In this document: positions 1-10,569 of the stretch, one piece after another
How the letters are laid out: each line of letters begins with the position of its first letter
Position numbering within the stretch: the stretch's first letter is position 1
Assembly (NCBI GenBank): GCA_029204225.1
Contig: CM055106.1
Span: 41,928,368-41,992,367, forward strand
Source: Diphasiastrum complanatum
Taxonomy: Eukaryota > Streptophyta > Lycopodiopsida > Lycopodiales > Lycopodiaceae
Length of the DNA stretch: 64,000 bases
Direction: 5' to 3'
The notes under the pieces: generated by a model
Told to the model about the DNA's origin: nothing
The model's database searches: none
The model's input: the letters and a program-made list of their open reading frames with translations, nothing else
Position numbers and translations under genes: made by a program

Positions 1-142
1 TTGTAGTGGCCCTTGGAGTTTATATGTTCTATAACACACATGGATGAAAATGGAGTTTGTACGCCATTCGACACACACACCACCTACTTATAATTGGGAC
101 TGTGCTAGACTCAAATTTGGGATGAATCAACAACATAAAGAT

Positions 143-481
<339 letters not shown>

Positions 482-510
482 ACCAACCATACCCACAGCT
501 AGCAAAGTCT

Positions 511-554
511 CTTAGGGGGCAGTTAGCACCCCTAAGATGGAGTGCTAACTGCCC
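511..554. other. Two overlapping alternative hairpins
   Basis: gggcagttagca (517-528) pairs perfectly with tgctaactgccc (543-554), giving a 12-bp stem with a 14-nt loop. Overlapping it, cttagggg (511-518) pairs with cccctaag (529-536). The two stems share bases and exclude each other. The structure lies just past the 3' end of the minus-strand reverse transcriptase frame, so it may be a 3' terminal structure of that element; this is inference. Confidence 0.8.
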
Positions 555-2634
555 ACCAAAAGCAATTTAGCATTTTTTGGTAAAGTAAACTTGAGTCCAG
601 GGAACAATTTGTGTAGGAATAGGTTGTTTATAATCTCATATAGCCTTCCTCTCATGAAGCCATTACATTGAAAAGCAAGAACGATGTTTCCGACCTCATC
701 CATAAAAGTATCATGTTCGCTACAACAGTACATGACAGCAATAATTTGAGCAACAATAACTTTATACGAGTTCATAATTGGCCTATTGGTAGTCAAGTAA
801 GTGTATATATTGAAAAAACGAAAACAGAAATCACCTTCGCTTGTCAAATTTTTTCATATGAAACTTACCTGATAAAGAATCAAAGGTAGTGGTAATATTC
901 AAAGAATTGACCATATTATTCGAAGCATCTTCATTTTCTATGGTGAGGTACTCCAAAGGATAGATCCATAAGGCATTATCATCGACACGAGGTTGCTCCT
1001 TGTCCACAAATAAAAGAGTATCCGTGTTGTTTATGAAACAAATATCATCAATATAACGGAAAGTATGCTTGAAGACACGTAGGTATTCCACCTTTCCAAG
1101 TCTGGTGAGTCTTTTCATAAAATCTAATTCAAAGAATGACAGATACCAGTTACACCATGTAGGGGAACACGCAAAACCCATAGGAATACCACAGACCTGT
1201 TTCCAAGTCATGTTTCCTAATCTTACTCTGCAATTGTCAATCGGTATATCATTATATTGGCAAAGAGGTTCCATGTCAATCACAGTCCAATTATCAGTTT
1301 GATTGACAGCCCATTTTCAATCAAATTGCTTAAGGCTCGGTTTCCATTGATAGGCAACTTTTGTTTTTACAAGACTTGAATGCATACCTGATCATTCTCG
1401 GTATTATTATTTTTTGCCCATCAGGACCATTAAGAAGAATATTCTCATAGCATTTTGCGATGTCAGTAGACCACATCCTGGTGATTTTGTTAGGCACATT
1501 AAGTTAAAATTCAGTGGATGAATCACACTGCCAGAATAGGTTGGTATCCACATTTAGGATACTTCGGTATGAAGTTGCCTTAAGGCCTGCCCTCTCCATA
1601 AGGAGAGGAGTCAGTATATCAAGAGCTCCAAAAATAGACGTGGTCAGGCCACCTTAGAAAAACAACAGTCACGTGCATTTGTAATCCATCTGAACGTATT
1701 TTTATGTGCTTTGAAAGTACAGAGTAAGAAAGATAATTCTTCTTTCCCTATAAGAAAATCAAGTATTTTAGTAACAAACGTATCTCGGATCTTAACCATA
1801 GCCATGTCCAATGTATTGTCATTTTCTTTCAGAAATGGGGCAAAATCTAGAGTAGACAGTCTAACCAAAGCCAAATTTCTTAAAAGTAGATGCACATAAA
1901 ACACGGGTTATGTTGAGCCTTATCCACACCATTCACATACAGATTGGTAGTAATCCAATTACGCTCATCAATGGCATATGTAAGTTTGTTATTTATTATA
2001 CTTTTTTCATGTAGCCACTTGGTATTTTTCAAAAAGTTTGTTGCAGCATCTTTGCAAATCAAGGCATGTTCCGTAACAGTCTCATGATCAATATTTTGAT
2101 AAGTAGGTAAAAAACTTGCCAATTCAAACCATCCACAATAAAGTTCTAAAGCTACCTCATTTATATTAGACTGACCCAACGGGGTTGGCTCAACTGGTTA
2201 GCTTGGCATCCAAAGTTTCTTTGGTCCCAGGTTCGAGCCTCCCCTTGGAAACCAAGAAGCATTTATATTAGACTGGCGCAATGGGATGTGATTAAGTCCT
2301 TTGTTCAAGTCATTCTTTAAAACTTTGCTTCTAATAATTTCAGTATCCATCGAGACAACATGCCCAAAAATTTCGGAAATGAACTCTTTAAAATGTTTAT
2401 TGTCAATGCAAGTACAAGGTGGAATGTTGTCAACATCGAAATCACAAAAAACCATTGATGCTTCAAATGTAGAAAGTATGACCAACTAAACACAATAAGT
2501 TTAAAAGTCTCATCAATATGACCAAAAAACTGAAGTAAGGTTTCAGCATATAGTCGTTTAACATCAATCCTCTCAAAGCATCTGTTATAATAACGTAAAT
2601 GCAAAAAAAACTTCCCTCTGTCTCTTCTAACCAC
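545..2634 (-). pseudogene. Penelope-like (non-LTR) reverse transcriptase, decayed
   Basis: Broken frames read from 2634 down to 545. Recognisable RT motifs in order are: KAHKNTFRWITNA near 1700 (fingers, the KxHK...R region); STDIAKCYENI near 1465-1435 (motif A with catalytic Asp); GIPMGFACSP near 1180 (motif B); FRYIDDICFINN near 1055 (motif C, YxDD-type); and KKFDKRR near 840 leading into a C-terminal thumb-like part ending at 545. A GIPMG motif B combined with a YIDD motif C fits Penelope-like and related RTs rather than copia or gypsy. No GIY-YIG endonuclease is visible in the remaining 544 bases. Several frameshifts and stops make it inactive. The exact RT clade is uncertain. Confidence 0.7.
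2158..2275 (+). mobile_element. tRNA-like SINE-type insertion with 16-bp TSD
   Basis: An 86-bp segment (2174-2259) carries a pol III A-box-like stretch (tggctcaactggttag) and a B-box-like stretch (ggttcgagcc). It is bracketed by perfect 16-bp direct repeats catttatattagactg at 2158-2173 and 2260-2275. Both copies of the duplication encode QSNIN in the minus-strand RT frame, so removal of the insert rejoins the interrupted frame. The insert has no long poly-A tail; it is short, like a tRNA-derived minimal SINE. Confidence 0.85.
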
Positions 2635-2702
2635 TAGTCGTCATCTACCAGTATTGTTGACCTCCAATATCCTTGTTTCTTCTATGTCCTCATGCACATG
2701 GA

Positions 2703-3870
2703 TCAATCACGATAAAAGTTTAGCCTTCTGATAGGAAGATCCCCCTTACCACCACTACTTTGCCCATTTTTGCCTTTGTTCGAAAAGTACTTTCTCTTCC
2801 TATTATTGCCACTGCCTGATATGACTAAGCTTGGATTGTTCAGATTGAAGGAACCCATTTTTTTGCTAGTATTTTGGAAGTATTTGTCTTGCAAGGTAGA
2901 GAAGCTGGGTTTTTTCAAAAGGCGTTCAATTTCTCGAACATTTTCAGCATCGTCAAGGTGTGCAAGGAGCTTAGCAGTAGGGTTAATGGAAAGTTCAATG
3001 GCAGCATCAATCATGTATTGTCGGATATACAGAAAAACAAGGTGGGACTTGACAACCTCTCTAGCAGGTTTATGCAACCAAAGGAAGAAGACATTAAGCT
3101 GATTTTGAAAAGACGCACCAGGAAAGAAAATGGAAAGATTATTCATTATGTACCAGATAGAGTGATCAAACCATATGATAGAAGAATTGTTTTTGCATTA
3201 ATCACCACATCTACACTTAACGAAGGGTCTTTTCCAGTTCCAGATTCTAGCCTGATGAAGGTTCATTCTATTAAAGCCAGTGTCAAAATGGCCTCTAGTT
3301 CTAGCCCAGGTCTGCTCAGAAGGACATCTTGAAGGTTCAAATATGCTCGTCTTGATGACAGTATCAAAGGCAATATGAGTATCAAAAGAAGGATTCTTAT
3401 GCAAAGCAGCAAGCTTGCATGCTTGGACTTCTACATCAGTGAGATGAGCAAGAGCAATCCAAAGCTCAATAAAGATAGGTGCTAGGAAGTTGACAGAGGG
3501 AAGGCTCCAAAGTTTATAAGCAGTTTTTGCAGATTTAAACTTAATGATACGGCTAGGTACCAATGGTACTTGGCAACTATTGGCCTGACAAAACTCAAAG
3601 GCAAATTGATTTCCCACATCACATATTTCTTGTGAGAAGGACTCTAACTAAGAAGCACTGTCTTCATCAAGGTCTTCGGTAAAAATCAAAGGTTGAGGTG
3701 AAGTAGGAGCAGTAGTAGGGACATGAGTATCAATAGAGGAGTCACCATTTTCTTTTTCCAAGCAAGCAAATACTTTCCAAATATGCGTATTACAGAAATT
3801 TTTCTCAACAGCAATTCGTTCGGCATAGTTTGAGAGGTCCATATAAATTTTTTCAACCATGCTAAGGGTT
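2703..3870 (-). pseudogene. N-terminal ORF part of the RT element
   Basis: Minus-strand frames at 3860-3648, 3617-3198 and 3146-2703 are consecutive pieces of one damaged reading frame upstream of the RT. The last includes a Lys/Arg/Gly-rich stretch (RKRKYFSNKGK), suggesting a nucleic-acid-binding N-terminal or gag-like portion. I recognise no domain. Its assignment to the same element as the RT rests on strand, order and absence of any other boundary. It could instead be a separate gene fragment. Confidence 0.45.
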
Positions 3871-4985
3871 TTCTTCTTTTTAATAAAATCCGTATAAATT
3901 TTGATTCAATCCATGATGCACATCATATCAACAAGGCAAATAATTTTATCATCTGGGCCAACAACATTAGAAGTAGTCATATCATAAGCTGTAATCAATT
4001 TGTGAACTTCAACAACTTTTTTCATGCAACATATAATAGTCTAAACAAAAGCACTAGGAGGAGGAAGGGGCTCCCCATAGCCATACAATAGATACTGTTA
4101 GCCATAAAATACAAGTAAAGGTAAAGGTTTGGTGCTGCCCCGACCAAAGGGTAGCCGGGGTGGCATCAGAGATGCTAGAGAGAGAGTAACAAGATTTCGC
4201 ATAGTCCCACTTGACAAGTCAAGACCAAACCCTTTGAACCCTTCAATTTATAGCATAACAAGTAAAAATACAATTGTATAAAGTTTAACAGTACAAAATA
4301 CCATAAAGCAAAACAAGTTTGAAGACACCCAGTTGTTACCTACCACATCCCACACAACAAAATCGCACAAGTTAGTCGTGTGAGGAAGACAGGTGTCATG
4401 GCTGAGCATCAGTTGTTATCCATGTCCGAAACAAGATTCACTACTTTATCAGCAAGATTGAATTAACAACAAGTATGTCCAATCTTCCCAATTGTTCATT
4501 TTCTAAATTAGCAACATGTTCCACTCTTTAATGAAGCCGTATCAGGGTAGAAGCCATTATGATTAGTAAAAGAGCAAAAAGGAACATATTAGGTTCACAA
4601 GTGTATTCTATACGTAAGTAACTGTTTTTCATTACACAAATGGACAATGACTTGATGTTGGTCACAGTGCTAGGTACTAGAGCACCTCTGTGCTATATAA
4701 AATTTGATACACTTATGTACTCTATTTTTTATTAATCAAAGAGTGCAATTTTTGTCTACACTACTATTTTTACTCATTGTGCATTTTCTTACAGATTTTA
4801 AGTCATCTTAATTCTTGCTACTATGCTGACACACTTCCGATCTACAGCTCATTCGTTATATTCTTCTGCTGCCTTGATCTAGATTTCGATTATGGACATC
4901 TATCCCTGAATCGATTCCGATTCAAATTAAGATACTAATTTCCAATAATGTATCAGAGCACATTTTTTATACACCACCATCTTTT
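3871..4985. other. No gene seen; probable LTR/intergenic DNA
   Basis: No coding similarity was recognised. A TATA-like ctatataaaa lies near 4692. The stretch ends directly at a primer-binding-site-like sequence, so its right part is probably a degenerate copia LTR. Confidence 0.4.
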
Positions 4986-5560
4986 GACATGGTATCAGCA
5001 TTGATGGTTCAGTAGTCTGCATTGTTTTCGTGCAAGTCGTTAGTCTTGTTTCTACCAAGACATTGTTTGAAAGTGTGCAACTAGCAGTATTTTGATATTG
5101 TTGTTTCTACCAATGATCTCATTCTCTTCACTAGAATGGATCCATCTTCTGGTTAATCTGTGATTGACAACCTCGATGGAGAGAAAACTACCATCTCTGA
5201 AAGTTCAAGATGAAAGTTGTATTACTTGCCAAATAATTATGGGACATCGTTGATGGCATAGAGGTCCATCTGAGGTCGATGCAACCAACATCACCAAATG
5301 GAGACAAAGGAATGGCAAGGCATTTTTCTTGATTACTATTCTCAAAGAAAAATCAGAAATTTAGATCCAAAAAATCTACAAAGTCAGACTATCTTGACAA
5401 AAAGAGCAACATGCAGCCTTAATCAAATTAAGGATCAAATTTAGAGACTTCATCATTCCAGCTAGCACAAAAACTATTCTGCAAATATTGTAGGAGGACT
5501 GATCATCAATATTTGACTATGGTTGAGGTGGAAGAGCACTGGAAGCTTGATTTTATTAGA
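4986..5560 (+). pseudogene. Ty1/copia PBS and gag remnant
   Basis: The sequence tggtatcagcattgatgg, starting near 4990, resembles the initiator tRNA-Met primer-binding site used by plant LTR retrotransposons and follows a CA dinucleotide as at an LTR end. Downstream, translation across frameshifts gives copia gag-like pieces: an ATG-initiated stretch near 5136, then LWDIVDGIEVHL near 5230-5270 and ITKWRQRNGKAFFLI near 5290-5335. Stops and shifts are numerous. No protease, integrase or RT follows. Confidence 0.6.
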
Positions 5561-5995
5561 ACAGAACTTATGCTATTACAAACCAATCTACCAACATATT
5601 TCAGATTTATCATCAACAGAAGACTCGTAAGTACTTTATGTTTATTGCCATTTCAAAATAGAACAAAATAATAGAAAATGTCATCATTTACAATTGCACA
5701 TTCACTAATATTTGTCGTGTCACAGATGTGAAAAAGACAGGAGCTGATAACGTGCTGCAAAGATCTACCTACAACAATCACCATTGTGGGAGAACAATAG
5801 TTTCAAATAAACTTTAGTAAAAATCTGTGTATACACCCTTTCATTCAATAAATGAAAGCCCAAGTTGGGCATCTGTACATGTATTTTGTGCTCCCAAATT
5901 CATAAACTGGAGCGGCATTTGATATATCAATGTATATTTTTCTATGAAGTCTATACATGTATTTTTGTTCTATTCTATCTATATTTTTTCTGATC

Positions 5996-6744
5996 TTAAT
6001 TTAGTACAACTACATCATCCTTTGCACCATCATCAATAACGGGAGGCTGAAGCCTTGCCCTAACCAGTATACTCAGGATAATTTCTTGTCTAAATCTGTA
6101 CACCTGGCTTGATGTGTACTCAGGAAGTGTAAACTGCAAAATAGAACATTCATGTATTAGTAATGGCCAATAACATCACCAGAATAGAAAACTAATCATG
6201 ATTTCAAAATAAGAATAAACAGAATTTATTACCTTAGAAATATCAACATCTTCCTGAAGGTTGAACCACTCAAAAAATAGTTTGTCATTGTACAATGTGT
6301 ACCACCCACAGCTGAATGAATCATTTTGCTGGGGTGACTGCAAAATAATTCAGAGCACAAGAAATCAATTATGAAACAGAATGAATCAGATTGAAAATAT
6401 TTCATTAGAATATTGATTTCAAAATGCTATTAAGAAAGATAGAGTTTACCTCCAAGCTGACGATCTGCCAATCCACGGAATGGGGAATGTCTGTAAGAAT
6501 ATATTTACTTAGATATGGAATGAATATATCTACATCCTTATGCATATTTCTCGTCGAATTCATCTTGACACAGGAACATTTAATAATATTATTTACAGAT
6601 CTCTTAATAGAGATCAGGTTTAAACTCCAGTGGTCACTGCAAAATAAGATTGAAAGTACTTTAGCGGCAATTCTAAGAACTATTTAAATTGAAAATGTCA
6701 ATGTTAATGCATAAAACAGGAAGAAGCACTTAATATATCTTACT
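5996..6744 (-). pseudogene. C48 (ULP1-like) protease exons of the fusion
   Basis: The end of exon 1 gives IPYHT. Exon 2 (6636-6450) opens with the DHWSL motif bearing the catalytic His. Exon 3 (6337-6233) opens with SPQQNDSFSCGW, containing the oxyanion Gln and catalytic Cys. Exon 4 (6133-5996) encodes an Arg-rich helix (YRFRQEIILSILVRARLQ) and an acidic end (DDGAKDD). All junctions keep frame and use GT/AG. No stop interrupts these exons, so this half is better preserved than the histone half. Confidence 0.8.
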
Positions 6745-7369
6745 TGGTATGATAAGGAATGACCAGATACTTTGTTGTTGGTGTGAATCCACTTGTCAGA
6801 CACTGTGACAATGTGTCACTATTATCCTCGAAGGCCTGGAGCAGAAAGTTACTCAGCACCAACAACTCGTTTGATGAATTTCTTGCAATGTCAAATTGCA
6901 AGAATGTCAGCCCGGACTCTATCACATGATCACTGATAGGAGCCCGTCTGTCTTTGAAATCCAGGCAATCTAGAACTCTAAAATTAATACTAAAATCAAG
7001 TTCTTCTAGTCTAAAACAAAAAGGAGTACCGATTGTATCTATAGCATCCGATATGGCTTTCTCAAATTTAAGATAATCATCTGAATCTATATATGTATAG
7101 AAATTGAGAGGAGGTGGAGGAGGTGGATGTCTAGTATCTACAACAACTATAGGAGTATCCAAAACAGAGGTAGCTATATTTACAGCATTATCAACAGTAG
7201 CATTATCCACAATGGATTCTGGGATAGGCTTCACTTTCTTAGGAGCACGCTTGGGGGCTGTCTGCTTCCTAGGACACTTCGTAGGAAGATGAGTCCTATC
7301 TACAGGAGTTGGTCTAGGAGCAGCAGGCTGAGATACATGTAACCTACAGTACCTATCCCTCATTCTCAT

Positions 7370-7726
7370 CAGAAGCTAAAAATCCTTGGGCATTATGGTA
7401 ACCCTCTTGGTATGGATGGCAAGCAAAAAAGAATCCTGAAAAAAAAGGCTAATATAATCTTCAGCAGCCTCCTAAAGGCACTGAAGAGCACTCGGTGTGA
7501 ATCTAACGTGCTGTCTGAGATCATTTCTTGTTATGTTCCGAATAATACGGTAGAATGGAGCTCTTGGGATCAACAGAGCTGTTGACCTCTGATACTTGCG
7601 TATCTCAGAGAGCCACCTATTGCGGTTGCACGTTCTAGGTCTAGCAGGTGGTGTGATGGCAACCGCAGGAGATGAGGATGAGCCAGGAGAGAAGAAATCT
7701 CTCCTTGTCTGCTTTCTCCTATCCGT
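7370..7726 (-). pseudogene. H3/CENH3-like histone-fold part of the fusion
   Basis: The segment RWLSEIRKYQ (alpha-N) leads into LLIPRAPFYRIIRNIT. LLIP is shared with plant CENH3, whereas canonical H3 has LLIRKLPF. Loop 1 (TRNDLRQHVRF) appears one residue longer than in canonical H3, as in CENP-A/CENH3 proteins. Helix 2 (SALQCL-EAAEDYISLFFQDS) and helix 3 (IHTKRVTIMPKDF) follow. Lengthened loop 1 and LLIP favour a centromeric-type relative, while MPKD is H3-like; the subclass is inference. TAG replaces Gln twice. Confidence 0.72.
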
Positions 7727-8558
7727 GGACGTGAACTATGTGATAGTGGACTTGTGCGTGAAGGTTAGGATGAGAAGGAAGGGATGATAAAGAACTTGCA
7801 GAGGACCGCTATGTACGGACAAAATGTTCGGTATATCAGACCTATGCGAGCCGAATATAAGAGAACGATTAGATTTGAGGAAAGACGCACAAGTGCAATA
7901 TGGGGTGACACGTAGGCAGACATATCGGACCTGTGCGCATGGAAGGTAGTAGGAGGAATTTTCATTGTGAAGGACGCGCACAAATACGATATGCGGAGCG
8001 AAAAAAAAAAAGTGAAAAAAATTCATCGAAATTTGTGATTTTAAATCGGGGTTCGCACGTGCGAAAGAACGTCCTGTCACACGTGTGGAAGTTGTACGGA
8101 CAAATACGAGAGCGACACATGTCACCCTGTCACACTACACGTGTGAGATTTGTACGATCAAATGCGAGAGCGACACGTGTTTGTGAGCAATCAAATGAAC
8201 ATGCGACATGTGTCTAGGTGTCATTTCACACGTGTGCAGGTGTCATCTCACACGTGCCTGCGCCTATTGTCGAATTGAAAGTAGACACATGTCATAAGTC
8301 CGTTGACCACACGTGTAAAAATATAGTATAAATGGCACGGAAACTGAATAATCTTTTACCTTTTGCGTTCTCGAAATTCACAACATATCGCTTTTGTGCA
8401 CGCTCATTGCTGTCCGTTTGCTTGCAAGTATACCTACTCGCGCACAGGTGCGATATTCTGTATCTGTTTGCCATACATATCCATCTTCAGTGCCATTTTG
8501 ATAGTTAGTTTTGGTTCAGTTCTCCCGCGTGGACAAGTGCGATATTCACGCTACTGTC
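7727..8558. promoter_or_regulatory. Divergent promoter-like spacer dense in ACGTG motifs
   Basis: The spacer separates two divergently transcribed genes. Between about 8050 and 8320 it holds at least seven ACGTG-containing sites, several perfectly palindromic: ttcgcacgtgcgaa (8052-8065) and cacacgtgtg (8227-8236). A unit of about 55 bp (tgtcacacgtgt ... gagagcgacac) is repeated with variation around 8075-8180. A TATA-like tataaatgg at about 8328-8336 lies some 225 bp upstream of the plus-strand ATG. ACGTG/G-box cores bind plant bZIP and bHLH factors; use here is inferred. Confidence 0.55.
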
Positions 8559-10074
8559 ATGGCCTCTTCCTCATCATCCTCATGAGAATCAGGCTTGAGT
8601 TCATTTTTGAGTGAATTTGGGATTATTGAAAGTCTGGACTACTTCCATAGCCTATTCAGGCCATATCTACATGTTTTCAGAACTGCACAACCAAATTCTG
8701 ACGTATTTTATGAACATTATGTCAAATTCAGAGATATACTTAGCAAGCCTGTTTTCTCCATAGGTCAACTCCAGTACATGCATTATACTGATCTTGTTCA
8801 TTTCTTCCCAGCTTTTAGACATAGACTGGATAGAATGTTCACCAAATTGTTTGATCTTTTCAAAAGTAGTTCTATGTGTTTGTATTGCAACAAGAAATGT
8901 CGATTGGTTGAATATCAGAGTGGTTTCGTACTTTTTTTTTTAGTTCAGATCCCAAATAATGATGAAGGTCCTGTTGTTGACCCTCTTTTTGCACCCTCCT
9001 CTGTTTAGTCAGCCATTAAGGAGATCAGTCACTTTCTTATCGACACTCCTGATAAAGAAAGTGACTTCATTGATTTAAATACTGATGTTCTCCGGGATTC
9101 TTTCATTGGCCAAAATACATCTGATGAGGAATCCAAATCTATGGAGGATTCGAAATGTCTTTTCAATTTGTCTGTATATTATATTAATGACGATGTATAT
9201 TTTGCTACTGCTGATTTATGTAAATTTTTTGACTATCGTGAGGACGAGGTTCTATGTTTATTATCCGGCACAATTTCCAAATTCTCCGACTTTGTAGATT
9301 TTGAGACAGATGACCTTGTTGCTGGTATTGATTTTGATGATGAGGGGGGTCTTATGACCGGTGAAAAATGTCTGAATAAGACTTTATCAAATATAGCTGA
9401 GGATGGGCAAGGCAGACCATTCGATGAAGAATTCACGGCATTTCAATCCTAGATGGGCTTTCCTCGTCCATCATTAATGCATTTCACTGATGATTCCACT
9501 TCAATACGTGGTCATTATATTGATCATCCTGATCTGGTTGCTGCTATGATGAAGAATGTGTAAGTGTTTAATTTTCCTTGCATTTAAATGTTTTCAATCA
9601 TTGAATGTGTGTTTGCTAGCATATTTCCTATTGCAGGATGCTCTCATAATAGATGATTTTGCTACGAGACAAGGTGGTTTCAGACAACACGCATCCTCGT
9701 TCCAAAGGGACAGTGGATTGGGCCACTATCTTCGGCATTTCTTGAAGAGTGAGATCTGTATTGCTCATTCCAAGCTGAGCCCAGTCGGGGAGAGTCTTAT
9801 AATGGCAGTTAAAGCTTTATCATTTTATCTAGGAGGACATAAATTTGTTAAGACAAATAAGATTATTTTTGTCAAAAGATCTTATGTTTTGAACATTTTA
9901 GGCTTTACTGATGGGAATGTTCCTTTAAGGAACTCCCATTATTCATTGTATTCCACTTATATTGAGCTTAGTGGAAATAAGGATAATGCACATCTATTAG
10001 ATGCATACGCTAGCAGAGAATTTCTTCATGACAATACTCCCATAGAATCTGATACAAGATCTGATGATGAATAG
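8559..10074 (+). pseudogene. Unrecognised two-exon gene divergent from the H3-ULP1 gene
   Basis: One frame runs from ATG at 8559 (MASSSSSS) to 9557, then a 79-bp GT-AG intron (9558-9636), then 9637 to the stop at 10072-10074, about 478 codons. It is interrupted only by TGA (8583), TAG (9006) and TAG (9450), each a single C-to-T step from CGA or CAG. Visible features: a Ser run at the N-terminus, a possible zinc-binding MCLYCNKKC, an acidic middle region, DVYFATADLCKFFDY and an acidic tail. I do not recognise the family. The stretch around FATADLCKFF is faintly like viral BRO-N or anti-repressor motifs, but too weak to call. It could be the partner gene of an unknown element. Confidence 0.5.
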
Positions 10075-10565
10075 TTGACACTTTGTATAATACAGTCAAT
10101 ACATTTACATTGGGTATTGCTCCTCTCTTGTTCAATGAATTTGCAAGACAATTTTGAACATGTCATGATAATCTTCTACTCAGCAATGATGATCTTCTAT
10201 ACAACAATCATCTAATTTTCTCTTCCTGTATGAACTTGCATGCTTTTCTAAACTTGTTGTATTGTGTGGACTTTGTCATATGTCGAATCTGAACTCTGCG
10301 GTAGAACCACTGAAACAATTGACAAATGTAGTTTCGTTTTTCATTGGTTCCTCCATGTTGTGTATTTCGATGAAATGTTGTTCGTGCTTGCCAGTGTGAC
10401 TTCTCCATCCCTTGTGATGACCATACACTCAAGCTTCCATATGTATTTGCAAAAAATGTTGTATGATCTCTTAGTATGTGCTGCATATGTCAAAATCATA
10501 ATGTTTGTCTTATGTTTAGATCTAAATATATATGAAAATTTGAAAGCATTTGAAAATTTTATACT
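10075..10565. other. No gene seen
   Basis: AT-rich DNA between the converging ends of the unknown plus-strand gene and the minus-strand transposase remnant. No terminal repeats or coding similarity recognised. Confidence 0.5.
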
Positions 10566-10569
10566 AATA

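Larger units (their letters stand above)
5996..7726 (-). pseudogene. Histone H3/CENH3-like fold fused to ULP1-type (C48) protease
   Basis: Four exons with GT-AG introns of about 100 bp: 7726-6744, 6636-6450, 6337-6233 and 6133-5996 (stop TAA), about 470 codons. Residues about 1-36 form a basic, Ser/Pro-rich tail (RRKQTRR). Then comes a histone fold with EIRKYQRSTALLIP, FTPSAL, EAAEDY and RVTIMPKDF. A Pro-rich linker (PPPPPP) leads to a C48-like domain with IPYHTNDHWSL (catalytic His) and SPQQNDSFSCG (Gln and nucleophile Cys). The usual Asp of the triad is not obvious. Two in-frame TAG codons (7474-7472, 7378-7376) occupy positions where Gln is conserved in H3, and the likely start reads ACG. 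The same frame then runs without a stop through linker and protease to the first splice site. ULP1 enzymes cleave SUMO; whether this one did is unknown. Confidence 0.7.

Noticed and set aside
545-3870. Hammerhead ribozyme in the RT element
   Set aside because: PLEs can carry one, so ctgatga...gaaa cores were sought on both strands by eye; the only ctgatga (about 3253) lacks the partner core and stems.
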